From the NCBI GenBank assembly GCA_902777275.1, contig CACYTI010000016.1, forward strand, positions 1-64,000: 64,000 nt of DNA, in the 5' to 3' direction. Of the stretch, positions 17,529-25,448 are shown in pieces. Position 1 is the first letter of the stretch; each line of letters starts with the position of its first letter. The position numbers and the translations under genes were made by a program. The DNA comes from an uncultured Ruminococcus sp. GTDB lineage: Bacteria > Bacillota > Clostridia > Oscillospirales > Acutalibacteraceae. The notes under the pieces are model-generated. The model was given only the letters and a program-made list of their open reading frames with translations. It made no database searches and was not told the DNA's origin.

Positions 17529-18635
17529 TTACGTTATATTACCAATGCTTCCTCCGCTTACTTTAAAAACGGTTCCCTTTTTTAGCTGTTCTTTATTTGA
17601 CTTTTCGCAGCAGGTTATGAAGACCTGACAATCCTTCAGCTCGTTGAGCAAAAAGTCCTGTCTGCCGCCGTCAAGCTCGGAGAGCACGTCGTCGAGCAAA
17701 ATCACCGGCTCCTCGCCCATCCGCTCCTTTAAAACCGCAGCCTCGGCAAGCTTTAACGATAGCACAGCGCTCCGCTGCTGCCCCTGAGAGGCAAACGATT
17801 TGGCGTTTTTTCCGTTTATCAAAATTTCTATATCATCACGGTGAGGACCCGAAAGGGTTATTCCCGTGTGAATATCGTTTTTTCTGTTCGCGGCGCATTT
17901 CTCCGCGAAGCGCTTCTTTATCTCCTCCGCCGTATTCTCAACGCTTATATTTTCGGTCGAGATATACCTGACGGTGAGCTTTTCTTTTCCGCCCGAGATC
18001 CCGCTGTGGAATCCGGCGGCTTTTTCCGCAAGATTTTTTATGTATTCCAGCCGCTTTTGAATAAGCATGGCTCCGTAACCGACAAGCTGAGCGTCCCAGA
18101 TGTCGAGCGTATCCTCAAGCGCGGGTCTGCGGGCTATATCCTTTAGCAATGTGTTGCGCTGGTTCAGCATACGGTTATATTTTGACAGAATAACCGCATT
18201 TTGCAGCTTTTCGCGACAAATAGCGCTGTCGATGAACCTGCGCCGCTCGCCCGGACCTCTTTTTATTAGATTCAAATGCTCGGGAGAGAACACGACCGCG
18301 CAGAATTTTTCTATAAGCGATGAAGCCGAATTTTTTTCAATGCCGTTTACGCTCACAGCTTTTTTTCCGGCAGTAATTTTCAGCGTCGCGGTCTGGTCGC
18401 GGTTCTGACCGAAAAAATCCATGTCGAGCCGCGCGAAGGGAGCGTCCCATTTTATGACCTCGCTGTCCCGGTTTGTTCGGAACGAATGACCGCCGCAAAA
18501 AAGCCACACAGCCTCAAGCATATTTGTCTTGCCCTGGGCGTTGTCGCCGTAAATAACATTGACGCCGTCGCAGGGAAAAATGTCGCAGTCCTTTAAATTC
18601 CGGAATTGTTTGAATCCGATTCTTTTTACTCTCAA
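17529..18635 (-). CDS. recF: DNA replication and repair protein RecF
   Basis: A 368-residue SMC-like ATPase that loads RecA at gaps. The Walker A motif GDNAQGKTN is at residues 30-38. The ABC signature region appears as SFASQGQQRSAVLSLKLAEA and the Walker B as PVILLDDVLSELD near residue 315. The start is TTG at 18635, giving the usual MRVKRIGFKQFRNL opening; the ribosome site is weak. It follows the S4 protein by 10 bases in the classical dnaA-dnaN-S4-recF order. Confidence 0.96.
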   Translation of the reverse strand: MRVKRIGFKQFRNLKDCDIFPCDGVNVIYGDNAQGKTNMLEAVWLFCGGHSFRTNRDSEVIKWDAPFARLDMDFFGQNRDQTATLKITAGKKAVSVNGIEKNSASSLIEKFCAVVFSPEHLNLIKRGPGERRRFIDSAICREKLQNAVILSKYNRMLNQRNTLLKDIARRPALEDTLDIWDAQLVGYGAMLIQKRLEYIKNLAEKAAGFHSGISGGKEKLTVRYISTENISVENTAEEIKKRFAEKCAANRKNDIHTGITLSGPHRDDIEILINGKNAKSFASQGQQRSAVLSLKLAEAAVLKERMGEEPVILLDDVLSELDGGRQDFLLNELKDCQVFITCCEKSNKEQLKKGTVFKVSGGSIGNIT

Positions 18636-18645
18636 TTTATTTTAC

Positions 18646-18858
18646 TTATTCTACTTCAATCAAATAACCGTCGTATTGCGCCGTGTCGCCCTGCCGCAGC
18701 TTTTTGCCGCGCATAAGACAAACCTCTCCGTTTACCAGAACCTCGCCGTTCTGAATGACTATTTTTGCCATGCCGCCCGTGGCGCACAAGCCGCTGAGCT
18801 TCAGCAGATCCTGCAAACGGATAAATTCACTGTCTATTTTGATTTTTTCAGCCTTCAT
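18646..18858 (-). CDS. rlbA: S4-domain RNA-binding protein (YaaA/RlbA type)
   Basis: A 70-residue protein that is a single S4 domain: IRLQDLLKLSGLCATGGMAKIVIQNGEVLVNGEVCLMRGKKLRQGD. It is found between dnaN and recF in many Firmicutes. In Bacillus the family is linked to ribosome assembly and 23S RNA binding. Its start overlaps the dnaN stop by 11 bases, indicating translational coupling. Confidence 0.9.
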   Translation of the reverse strand: MKAEKIKIDSEFIRLQDLLKLSGLCATGGMAKIVIQNGEVLVNGEVCLMRGKKLRQGDTAQYDGYLIEVE

Positions 18859-19954
18859 TTGCGAGCCTCACGGGTACGACTATACTTAAAAAGCTGTCGC
18901 CCTTCACGGGTTTTATAACGATGGGAGAAACAGGACCGTTTAGTACAAGCTTCACCTCGTCGGTGTCGGTGTTTTTAAGCGCTTCAAGCATATAGCGGTT
19001 GTTGAAGCCTATCTCAACATTGTCGCCGATGATCGGTACCGAAATCACGTCGTTTGCCCTTCCAACAGAGGAAGCGCAGGACAGGCGGATCTCATCCTCG
19101 GCAAACTTACATCTTACGGGGCTTTGGATTTTTTCGCTGTTGAGCAGCGACATTCTCTCGACTGATTCGATCATAAGACGGGTTTTGATCACCAGTGTGG
19201 TTTTTTCGCTTGCGGGAATCGTAGCCTTGTAATCGAGAAAGGTGCCCTCTATCAACCTTGAAATAACGCTGTAGGTTTTTATTTTGAATGTGATGTGGCG
19301 CTGACCGACTATGATATCCACGTTTGAATCATCGTCGTTTACAAGCTTCAGCACCTCAAGCTGGGTTTTGCCGGGAACGACAAACGAGGTCTCGCTTTCG
19401 CTCTCAACGCTTTCGCTGCGGATAGCCATGCGGAAGCCGTCGATAGCAACTATTTTAAGCATGCCGCCCGAAATCTCATACAGCGAACCGGTATAGATTG
19501 GCTTGGCGGTGTTGTCGCTGACAGCGTAAACGGTCTGACGGATCATATCGCGCATCACCTTTGAGTTTACGCTGATCCCGTCAGTCTGCTGAAAGGTGGG
19601 CAGGTCGGGATATTCAACCGATGGCATTCCCACTATCTGGTAATCAGCCTTGCCGCAGGTTATGTATGTGACCATTCTGTCATCGGTTTCTACGCTGACT
19701 ATCTCTTCGGGGAGCCTGCGGACGATATCAAGCAGAAGCTTCGCGCCGAGTACTATCTCGCCTTCCTTAACAACTCTCGCCTCAATATCCGTGGTTATTC
19801 CGATTTCAAGGTTGTAACCCGAAATATTCAGGTTATCGTTGTATGCCTTTATCAAAACACCTTCCAAAGCGGGAATCGTAGCTTTGGTTGAAACGGCTCT
19901 TGACACATTTGAAACCGCTGTCGCCAAATCTGTTCGTAAACATGTAAATTTCAA
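18848..19954 (-). CDS. dnaN: DNA polymerase III sliding clamp (beta subunit)
   Basis: A 368-residue protein with the three repeated clamp domains. Recognisable stretches are the opening MKFTCLRTDLATAVSNVSRAVSTKATIPALEGVLI, the central DGFRMAIR, and the C-terminal MLEALKNTDTDEVKLVLNGPVSPIVI. The dimeric ring tethers the replicase to DNA. The start codon is TTG at 19954 with AGGAGAG about 10 bases upstream. It is separated from dnaA by about 500 bases that contain repeats and probably part of the origin. Confidence 0.97.
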   Translation of the reverse strand: MKFTCLRTDLATAVSNVSRAVSTKATIPALEGVLIKAYNDNLNISGYNLEIGITTDIEARVVKEGEIVLGAKLLLDIVRRLPEEIVSVETDDRMVTYITCGKADYQIVGMPSVEYPDLPTFQQTDGISVNSKVMRDMIRQTVYAVSDNTAKPIYTGSLYEISGGMLKIVAIDGFRMAIRSESVESESETSFVVPGKTQLEVLKLVNDDDSNVDIIVGQRHITFKIKTYSVISRLIEGTFLDYKATIPASEKTTLVIKTRLMIESVERMSLLNSEKIQSPVRCKFAEDEIRLSCASSVGRANDVISVPIIGDNVEIGFNNRYMLEALKNTDTDEVKLVLNGPVSPIVIKPVKGDSFLSIVVPVRLANEG

Positions 19955-20281
19955 GGTGTAACGCTCTCCTGTCTTATTCTTTAATTATATATTTATTAGT
20001 TATAGTAGAGGGTGTGGAAATATTTAAAACGCCGTTTTTTGGCTTATTTAAAGCGTTTTTTAATCAACACGGGCTTATGGAACATCTCTTAATGATTGTT
20101 GAGACAAATACTAACATTTTTCCTTGTTTTAACAGGCGCATAAACATATTTTATAATTCTCTCAATATCTTTCATTTTGTTATAAATCAATTATATGTTG
20201 AGAGTTGTTAAAATTTGGAATATTTTATAATGCCTTCGCCGCGCAAAACAGAGCATTTTTAACGGAAAACGCTGAATTTTT

Positions 20282-20352
20282 CCTCGCCGTTGATGAAAAT
20301 AAAATAACAAACAAACGTTGTCAAATGCGGGCATGGGTGCAGCATCATACAG
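20282..20352 (+). repeat. Repeat family 3, copy a
   Basis: CGCCGTTGATGAAAATAAAA, then ACAAACAAACGTTGTCAAA, then GCGGGCATGGGTGCAGC. It corresponds to copies at 20371, 21863 and (inverted) 24532. Confidence 0.75.
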
Positions 20353-20370
20353 TTTATTATTATGAAACTG

Positions 20371-20455
20371 CCATGTTCTGTTCCCGCCGTTTATGAACAT
20401 AAAAATAACAAACAAACGTTTCAAAAGGCGGACTGTATGCAGCGTCACGCTGCCT
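20371..20455 (+). repeat. Repeat family 3, copy b
   Basis: CCATGTTCTGTTCCCGCCG, ACAAACAAACGTTTCAAAA and the terminal palindrome GCAGCGTCACGCTGC, which ends immediately before the dnaA stop codon. Confidence 0.78.
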
Positions 20456-20457
20456 GC

Positions 20458-21780
20458 TTAGCGATCCCTGATGTTTTTGATGATGTCGTCGATAAGCTCT
20501 TTTACCTTTTGATCGGTCGCGATCTGCTTTTGAACCTTTTGCAGGGAGTAGATTATTGTGGAGTAATGTCTGCCTCCGAACTCCTCGCCTATGTTGACCA
20601 TTGAAAGAGATGTGATTTCTCTCGTTATGTAAATAGCTATGCGGCGGGCGTTGCTGATATTTGCACTCTTGTTCTTTTGAGAGCGGATCTCTTCAGCCGA
20701 TACGCCGAAGGTGCGCGCAACCTCGTCGATAACTCTTTCCACTGTCACCTCGGGGGGAACGTCGTTGTTGAGTATGTCGGCTATTACCTCCTGAGCGGTC
20801 GAAATGGTGATTCTTTCGTGGTTGAGAAGATATTTCGCCTTGAGCTTTTTTACAGTGCCTTCAAGCTGACGGATATTTGACTTGAGCTTTGAGGCTATGA
20901 ACTCGCAGACCTCGTTTGAAAGCTCAACGTCGAGAATTTCAGCCTTGCGCTTTATGATAGCTATACGTGTTTCAATGTCCGGCGGCTGAATGTCGGCGAT
21001 AAGATCCTGCTCAAAGCGGGAGCGCAGACGGTCGGCAAGCGTTTTGATTTCCTTGGGAGGACGGTCGGAGGTAAGCACGATTTGCTTGTGCGCGTCGTAC
21101 AAAGCGTTGAACGTGTGGAAGAATTCCTCCTGCATTCCTTCCTTGCCGCCTAAAAACTGAACGTCGTCAACAAGAAGCACATCTACCTGACGGTACTTTT
21201 GACGGAACTCGATCATGGTTTTCATCTTGAGCGATTCAACCAACTCGTTGATAAAGCTGTCTATTTTTATGTAGCAGATGTTTTTTTCGGGATAGTTCTT
21301 TTTTATTTCATTTTGAATCGCAAACAGCAAATGCGTTTTGCCCAAGCCTGAGTTGCCGTATAGGAACAGAGGATTGTACGCGTTTGACGGATTTGTTGCA
21401 ACAGCCATGCAGGCGGCGTGAGCGAAGTTGTTTGAGGGACCTACGATAAAAGTATCAAATGTATATTCGTAGTTATTGATTATTTCCTCCTCGGGCTTCG
21501 GCTTTTCGGGTATGCTTTGCTCCACCTCGTCGGGGATTTTGAGAGCGATTTTAAACTTGTTGTCAAAAATAGCCTCAAAAGCCTCGTTAAGAAGGGGAAT
21601 ATAGCAGCGTGTTATGGTTTGACGGTGAAAATCGTTGGGCACGATAAGATATGCGGTGTTGGCGTCAAAATCCAGCTCCATCGGCTTAATGCGGACAATC
21701 CATGTGTTGTACGCGACGTCGGTTATTTTTGTTTTGCAATAGGAGCAAATCAGCTCCCAAGCGTCGCCGAATGAATTCAT
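20458..21780 (-). CDS. dnaA: Chromosomal replication initiator protein DnaA
   Basis: A 440-residue AAA+ initiator. Domain I begins MNSFGDAWELICSYCKTKI. Domain III holds Walker A GNSGLGKTHL (about 140-149), Walker B VLLVDDVQFLGG (about 198-209) and the arginine-finger region LADRLRSRFEQDL. Domain IV has the DNA-binding signature as GGRHYSTIIYSL in place of the more usual GGRDHTTV. ATG 21780 has AAGGAAGG 7 bases upstream; an in-frame ATG 8 codons earlier lacks a site. DnaA binds origin boxes and melts DNA. Confidence 0.96.
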   Translation of the reverse strand: MNSFGDAWELICSYCKTKITDVAYNTWIVRIKPMELDFDANTAYLIVPNDFHRQTITRCYIPLLNEAFEAIFDNKFKIALKIPDEVEQSIPEKPKPEEEIINNYEYTFDTFIVGPSNNFAHAACMAVATNPSNAYNPLFLYGNSGLGKTHLLFAIQNEIKKNYPEKNICYIKIDSFINELVESLKMKTMIEFRQKYRQVDVLLVDDVQFLGGKEGMQEEFFHTFNALYDAHKQIVLTSDRPPKEIKTLADRLRSRFEQDLIADIQPPDIETRIAIIKRKAEILDVELSNEVCEFIASKLKSNIRQLEGTVKKLKAKYLLNHERITISTAQEVIADILNNDVPPEVTVERVIDEVARTFGVSAEEIRSQKNKSANISNARRIAIYITREITSLSMVNIGEEFGGRHYSTIIYSLQKVQKQIATDQKVKELIDDIIKNIRDR

Positions 21781-22112
21781 AGCTTTTCCTTCCTTTTTCC
21801 TCATTTTTTCATTTTTACTTTGATAGGAGACTTTTCAATCCCGCCGGATAAAATCAAGAACATACCATGTTCTGACCCCGCCGTTGATGTAAATAAATAA
21901 TATGTAACGTTTTCAAAGGCGGCATGGGTGCAGCGTCAAGCTGCTTTTGGGAGATTTACGGGCTTTTTCGGTAATTTCGCAAATGAACCCACAATAATTT
22001 TCATACTATTTTATTATAGCAAATGATGTGGAAAAAATCAAGTAATTTATTGTTTTCATTATTAATGTAATTATGATGTAATTATAAACGGCGTGATAAA
22101 GCAGTTTTATGT
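21781..22112. other. dnaA upstream region
   Basis: It contains repeat family 3 copy c (21863-21945) and an AT-rich tract (21990-22112) with one DnaA-box-like TGTGGAAAA at 22027-22035. It probably holds the dnaA promoter and may be the second half of a bipartite origin. No rpmH is found on the far side, unlike many Firmicutes. Confidence 0.4.
21863..21945 (+). repeat. Repeat family 3, copy c
   Basis: CATACCATGTTCTGACCCC, GCCGTTGATGTAAATAAATA, ACGTTTTCAAAGGCGGCAT and GTGCAGCGTCAAGCTGC, matching copy b throughout. Confidence 0.75.
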
Positions 22113-22151
22113 ATAATAAAAAATTCCCGGCGTCCTTTCGGAAACCGGGAA
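22113..22151 (-). terminator. Terminator of the beta-helix dockerin gene
   Basis: On the minus strand TTCCCGG pairs with CCGGGAA around a 14-base loop, followed by TTTTTTATT. The plus side also has a short T run, so it may act both ways. Confidence 0.65.
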
Positions 22152-22278
22152 GATTTTTGCCCGCCGTGCTTGATTACTGATTTTTAAACGGAGAACCGGG
22201 CAATTATGATGAAGGAATTTCAATGAAATGATCTGTTTTCAGATGTCTGAGAAAGACGGTTTAAAAAATAACCGTAAA

Positions 22279-24423
22279 TCAAGGTCTGCCTCCGGGACCG
22301 CCCGGGCCTTCCGGACCTCCGGGGCCGCTCTGACCGCCGCCTGTATTGGAGGAAAGCGTGCCCGAGGTTCCGCCGGTTATTGTTCCGCCCGTCGCGTAGC
22401 CGTAGCTGTCAAAGGTTCCGCTGTAGCTTCCGCCGACAACCGCGTTGGTGGGTGTGCCGCTGCTTGTGTAATAGAGTACGCCGACCGTACCGGAAAGTCT
22501 GCTCTTGATTGCGGAAAGCACGTTTCCGTTTGAATCCGTGACAGCTATCACGCCGTACTTGCTCACATTACCGACCGATTTATTAATGACCGCGTTGCCG
22601 AGCTTGTTGTTGATATCCTCCCACATTGCCGAGGAGGAGCAAACCGCTATGACGGTGCCTCCGTTAAATCCGATCGTGCCGTCAGCGTCAACACTGAAAT
22701 TGCCGCCTGTCGCCGGTCCCTGAACAATGACCGTGCCGCCGTTGAAGCTGAGCGCTCCGTTTGAGTCGATTCCGTCGCCCGAGGCTTCTACATAGACATA
22801 TCCTCCGTTGATCGTGATACTGCTGTCGGAGCCTCCTCCCTGTCCGCCGGGCTGGAAGGGATTCTGACCGGGTCTGCCGCTTGTTGAGCTTTGGTCGGCT
22901 CCGCCCGCCGCGTTTATACCGTCGTCGGACGCCACGGAGTAAACCGTGCCTCCGTTGATTATTACATAGTTTGCTTCAACGCCCTCATAGCTCTTGTAGA
23001 TGTTGATAGCGCCGTCCTCGATAGTGAGCGTTGTGTCGGCGTGCATTCCGTCGTCGCCGGAGGTGATTTCAAAATTACCGCCGGTGATAGTAATGTTGCC
23101 GTTTGAGTGAATGCTGTCGTCTGTGGAGTTGACGGTGAAGCTTCCGCCCGAAGCGTTGAGGTCGGTGGCCGCCTTTATACCCTTGCCGGATGTGGTCAGA
23201 TCGTAGGTTCCGTTTGAAATGTCGATGGTGTCGCCCGTTATTGCCTCGTCGCCTGAGGTCAGTGTGTATTCGCCGGCGGTAATATTTACCGTTCCGTTGC
23301 TGTTGATGCAGTCGTCTGTAGTATCAATATTATACGTTCCGCTTGTCAGTGTGATATCGCCCTCGGCGTTTATTCCCTTGCCCGAGCCGCTAAGCTCAAG
23401 AAACGCCTTGTCGATATTGACGGTTCCCTCGCTCTCCATGCCGTCGCCCTGAGCGTTGACTGTCAGACTGATATTCTTTCCGTCAAGAGTGATATCGTCA
23501 TTCGCGTGAAGTCCGTCCTTTACGGAGGTTATATTGATAACGCCGTTTTCAATCAGAATGTCGTCGCTGCTGTTTATTCCGTGCTTATAATTGCCGTTTA
23601 CGTTAAGGGTACCCTTGCCCTTGATTTCAAGAGTGTCGTCGCTGTGGATAACTCCCTTTGCGTTGGAAAATTCGGTGGAATAAGCGGAGCCGTCGGAAAC
23701 TGTGTTCGTCGTGCTGCTTTCAATTGTAATAAAAGCCTTTTTGCAGCGGTCAAAGTAAATCGCGGGACCGTCCTGATTTGTGAGAGACATTCCGTTGAGC
23801 CTGAGCTTTACCTTGTCGTTAACATCCTTGTCCTCGCCGGTGTTGACGTAAATCATTCCGTCGCTGCACTCGCCGACAACCTCCCAGTCGCCGCCCTCGG
23901 TGATGTAAACGGTGTTTCCGTCAACGTAGATACCGTCTCCCGTCACGGTGATTCTGCTGTCGCTGAGAGTTATCACGCCTGTGTTTTCCTTCCACTCGTC
24001 GCCGGTTATTTCGGTGGGATCGGTCGCTTCCGTCGAATCGGTCGCTTCGGTGGGGTCGGTCGCTTCCGTCGGGTCTGTTGATTCTGAGCCGCCTGTTTCG
24101 ATTTCCTCGCCTATTTTATATTCCACGGTCATTTCAGCTAAATATTGCTGCAAAACAGTGGCGTCCTCGATTGAGATTATTCCGTCGCCCGTCACATCGG
24201 CGGCTGTGAAGTCGTCGCCCGTAAGCAACTCCGTTTCGGCAAGGTGGCGCTGAACTGATGTAACGTCGGATATGGAAATAACTCCGTCGCCGTTCGCGTC
24301 CCCTAAGAGCCTTGCGCCCTCCGTACCGGAGCTTTCCTCAGCCTCGGCAGCGGATACGGCGGGAAGCACCGCCGCAATAAGTATAGATGAAAGTATAATT
24401 GCCGCTAAGCCTTTTGATTTCAT
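22279..24423 (-). CDS. Secreted beta-helix carbohydrate-binding-like protein with N-terminal dockerin
   Basis: A 714-residue exported protein. A Sec signal peptide (about 1-26) is followed directly by a dockerin (about 38-103) with calcium loops DANGDGVISISD and DVTGDGIISIED. Then comes a Thr/Pro linker of TDPTEA/TDSTEA repeats (about 110-145). The large remainder is a right-handed beta-helix of DGxxSxGxxxITxG turns, as in the Cthe_2159/DUF4353 family, whose founding member binds cellulose and pectin-like polymers. The C-terminus is glycine-proline rich (GPGGPEGPGG). ATG 24423 has GGGAG upstream. Dockerins are usually C-terminal, so the N-terminal place is notable. Binding is inferred from the family; an enzymatic role (lyase-like helix) is less likely as no catalytic cluster was seen. 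Confidence 0.82.
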   Translation of the reverse strand: MKSKGLAAIILSSILIAAVLPAVSAAEAEESSGTEGARLLGDANGDGVISISDVTSVQRHLAETELLTGDDFTAADVTGDGIISIEDATVLQQYLAEMTVEYKIGEEIETGGSESTDPTEATDPTEATDSTEATDPTEITGDEWKENTGVITLSDSRITVTGDGIYVDGNTVYITEGGDWEVVGECSDGMIYVNTGEDKDVNDKVKLRLNGMSLTNQDGPAIYFDRCKKAFITIESSTTNTVSDGSAYSTEFSNAKGVIHSDDTLEIKGKGTLNVNGNYKHGINSSDDILIENGVINITSVKDGLHANDDITLDGKNISLTVNAQGDGMESEGTVNIDKAFLELSGSGKGINAEGDITLTSGTYNIDTTDDCINSNGTVNITAGEYTLTSGDEAITGDTIDISNGTYDLTTSGKGIKAATDLNASGGSFTVNSTDDSIHSNGNITITGGNFEITSGDDGMHADTTLTIEDGAINIYKSYEGVEANYVIINGGTVYSVASDDGINAAGGADQSSTSGRPGQNPFQPGGQGGGSDSSITINGGYVYVEASGDGIDSNGALSFNGGTVIVQGPATGGNFSVDADGTIGFNGGTVIAVCSSSAMWEDINNKLGNAVINKSVGNVSKYGVIAVTDSNGNVLSAIKSRLSGTVGVLYYTSSGTPTNAVVGGSYSGTFDSYGYATGGTITGGTSGTLSSNTGGGQSGPGGPEGPGGPGGRP

Positions 24424-24531
24424 GTTTACACTCCCTCGCGTGTTTTTTCGTTGTGACAAGTATAATCAACAAAACTGAAAAAAATCTGAAAGATTGACAA
24501 ATAATCAAAAAAAGATATAATAAAATAAAAA

Positions 24532-24604
24532 AGCAGCGTGACGCTGCACCCGGTCCCGCCTTTGACAAAGTTTTTTTGTTCGGAAAGCTTCATCAACGGC
24601 GGGA
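24532..24604 (-). repeat. Repeat family 3, copy d (inverted)
   Basis: GCAGCGTGACGCTGCACCC, GTCCCGCCTTTGACAAAGT and CTTCATCAACGGCGGG form the reverse complement of the other copies. It lies 45 bases upstream of the TSCPD gene. Confidence 0.75.
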
Positions 24605-24648
24605 TGGAGAAATTTCCTATAAAGTAAAAAATTCAGGAGTGTTTTATT

Positions 24649-24903
24649 ATGCGTTACAGATACAAAACAAGAGGCACCTGCGCCATTGAAATCGACTTTG
24701 ACCTTGACGGCGACGTTGTGCGCAATATCAAATTTTTGGGTGGCTGCAACGGAAACCTCAAGGCTATTTCAAAGCTTGTGGACGGCATGACCGTTGATGA
24801 AATCGAAGGAAAGCTTCGCGGCAACACCTGCGGAAACAGACCGACCTCATGCGCCGACCAGCTTGCAAGAGCCGTGAGAGAAGCTTATAATTCGAGAAAG
24901 TGA
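24649..24903 (+). CDS. TSCPD-domain protein (TIGR03905 type)
   Basis: An 84-residue protein consisting of one TSCPD domain, a cysteine-containing fold also found at the C-terminus of class II ribonucleotide reductases. Features are FLGGCNGNLKAISKLVDGM and the signature NTCGNRPTSCADQLARA with three conserved cysteines. CAGGAG precedes the ATG. The stand-alone form is common in Clostridia; its exact role is unknown and metal or cofactor binding is only suggested. It is followed by its own terminator. Confidence 0.85.
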   Translation: MRYRYKTRGTCAIEIDFDLDGDVVRNIKFLGGCNGNLKAISKLVDGMTVDEIEGKLRGNTCGNRPTSCADQLARAVREAYNSRK

Positions 24904-24951
24904 ATAAGAAAATAATAAAAGAAAAGTCAATTTGTCGGTTAAAGATGCTTT

Positions 24952-24990
24952 GCAGGAGGGGGAAAGTTATCTCTTTCCTGCTTGCTTTTT
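24952..24990 (+). terminator. Terminator after the TSCPD gene
   Basis: GCAGGAGGGGGAAAG pairs with CTCTTTCCTGC, followed by TTGCTTTTT. Confidence 0.65.
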
Positions 24991-25041
24991 ATCATTGATT
25001 CTATACACGCTGCCGCGTGTTTCTTTTTGCCGCAAAAAACA

Positions 25042-25070
25042 GCTTCAAAGGCAAAAAATTCCTTTGAAGC
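25042..25070. other. Perfect 10-bp hairpin upstream of the rpoB promoter
   Basis: GCTTCAAAGG and CCTTTGAAGC flank a 9-base A-rich loop, 41 bases before the -35 box. There is no T tail; it may be an operator or a relic. The rest of 24991-25110 shows no gene. Confidence 0.5.
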
Positions 25071-25110
25071 ACTAACTGTTAAAATAATGTTAAAATTTTT
25101 GTCAAAAGTC

Positions 25111-25139
25111 TTGACAAAAGCCCTTTGGGCGCGTAGAAT
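25111..25139 (+). promoter_or_regulatory. Promoter of rpoB-rpoC
   Basis: TTGACA and TAGAAT with a 17-base spacer. Transcription would start near 25146, leaving an untranslated leader of about 300 bases. That leader contains only short hairpins (for example GGGCAG/CTGCCC near 25336) and no convincing gene. Confidence 0.75.
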
Positions 25140-25448
25140 AGTATAATGTACAATAATGGGGGTATGCGCCAAAAGCACGGAAATCTTCCGCAAAAAACTA
25201 TCTTTAACAGGGGAATATTATCACAAAATCCTCTCTCTGTCAAGATACAAATTGTTGAATTTTTTAATGTGTTTTTTGTGCTGTTTGTACTAAGAATAGA
25301 TAAAAAGCGCGCAAAAACCGACGGCTGATGATATGGGCAGGCTTGTTTCTGCCCCGGAAGGTAATGACGCGCCGCCGAAAATTTCCGTTTTTTGTTTGTA
25401 AGGTACATTAAACCCATTTGTCATAATATTTCAAGGAGTGATACGCCT

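Larger units (their letters stand above)
19955..20457. other. dnaA-dnaN intergenic region, probable part of the replication origin
   Basis: A 503-base non-coding gap. The dnaN-proximal 250 bases are AT-rich and contain a DnaA-box-like TGTGGAAAT at 20013-20021 (one or two changes from TGTGGATAA). The rest is two copies of repeat family 3. Neighbouring gene order and the strand switch around here fit an origin, but strong consensus DnaA boxes were not seen by eye. Confidence 0.45.

Noticed and set aside
20191-20448. Small frames in the dnaN-dnaA gap
   Set aside because: They lie across repeat family 3 copies and AT-rich DNA, with no ribosome sites; the region is better explained as origin plus repeats.
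25155-25292. A 45-codon frame in the rpoB leader
   Set aside because: It would be almost leaderless, has no ribosome site, and encodes no recognisable peptide.
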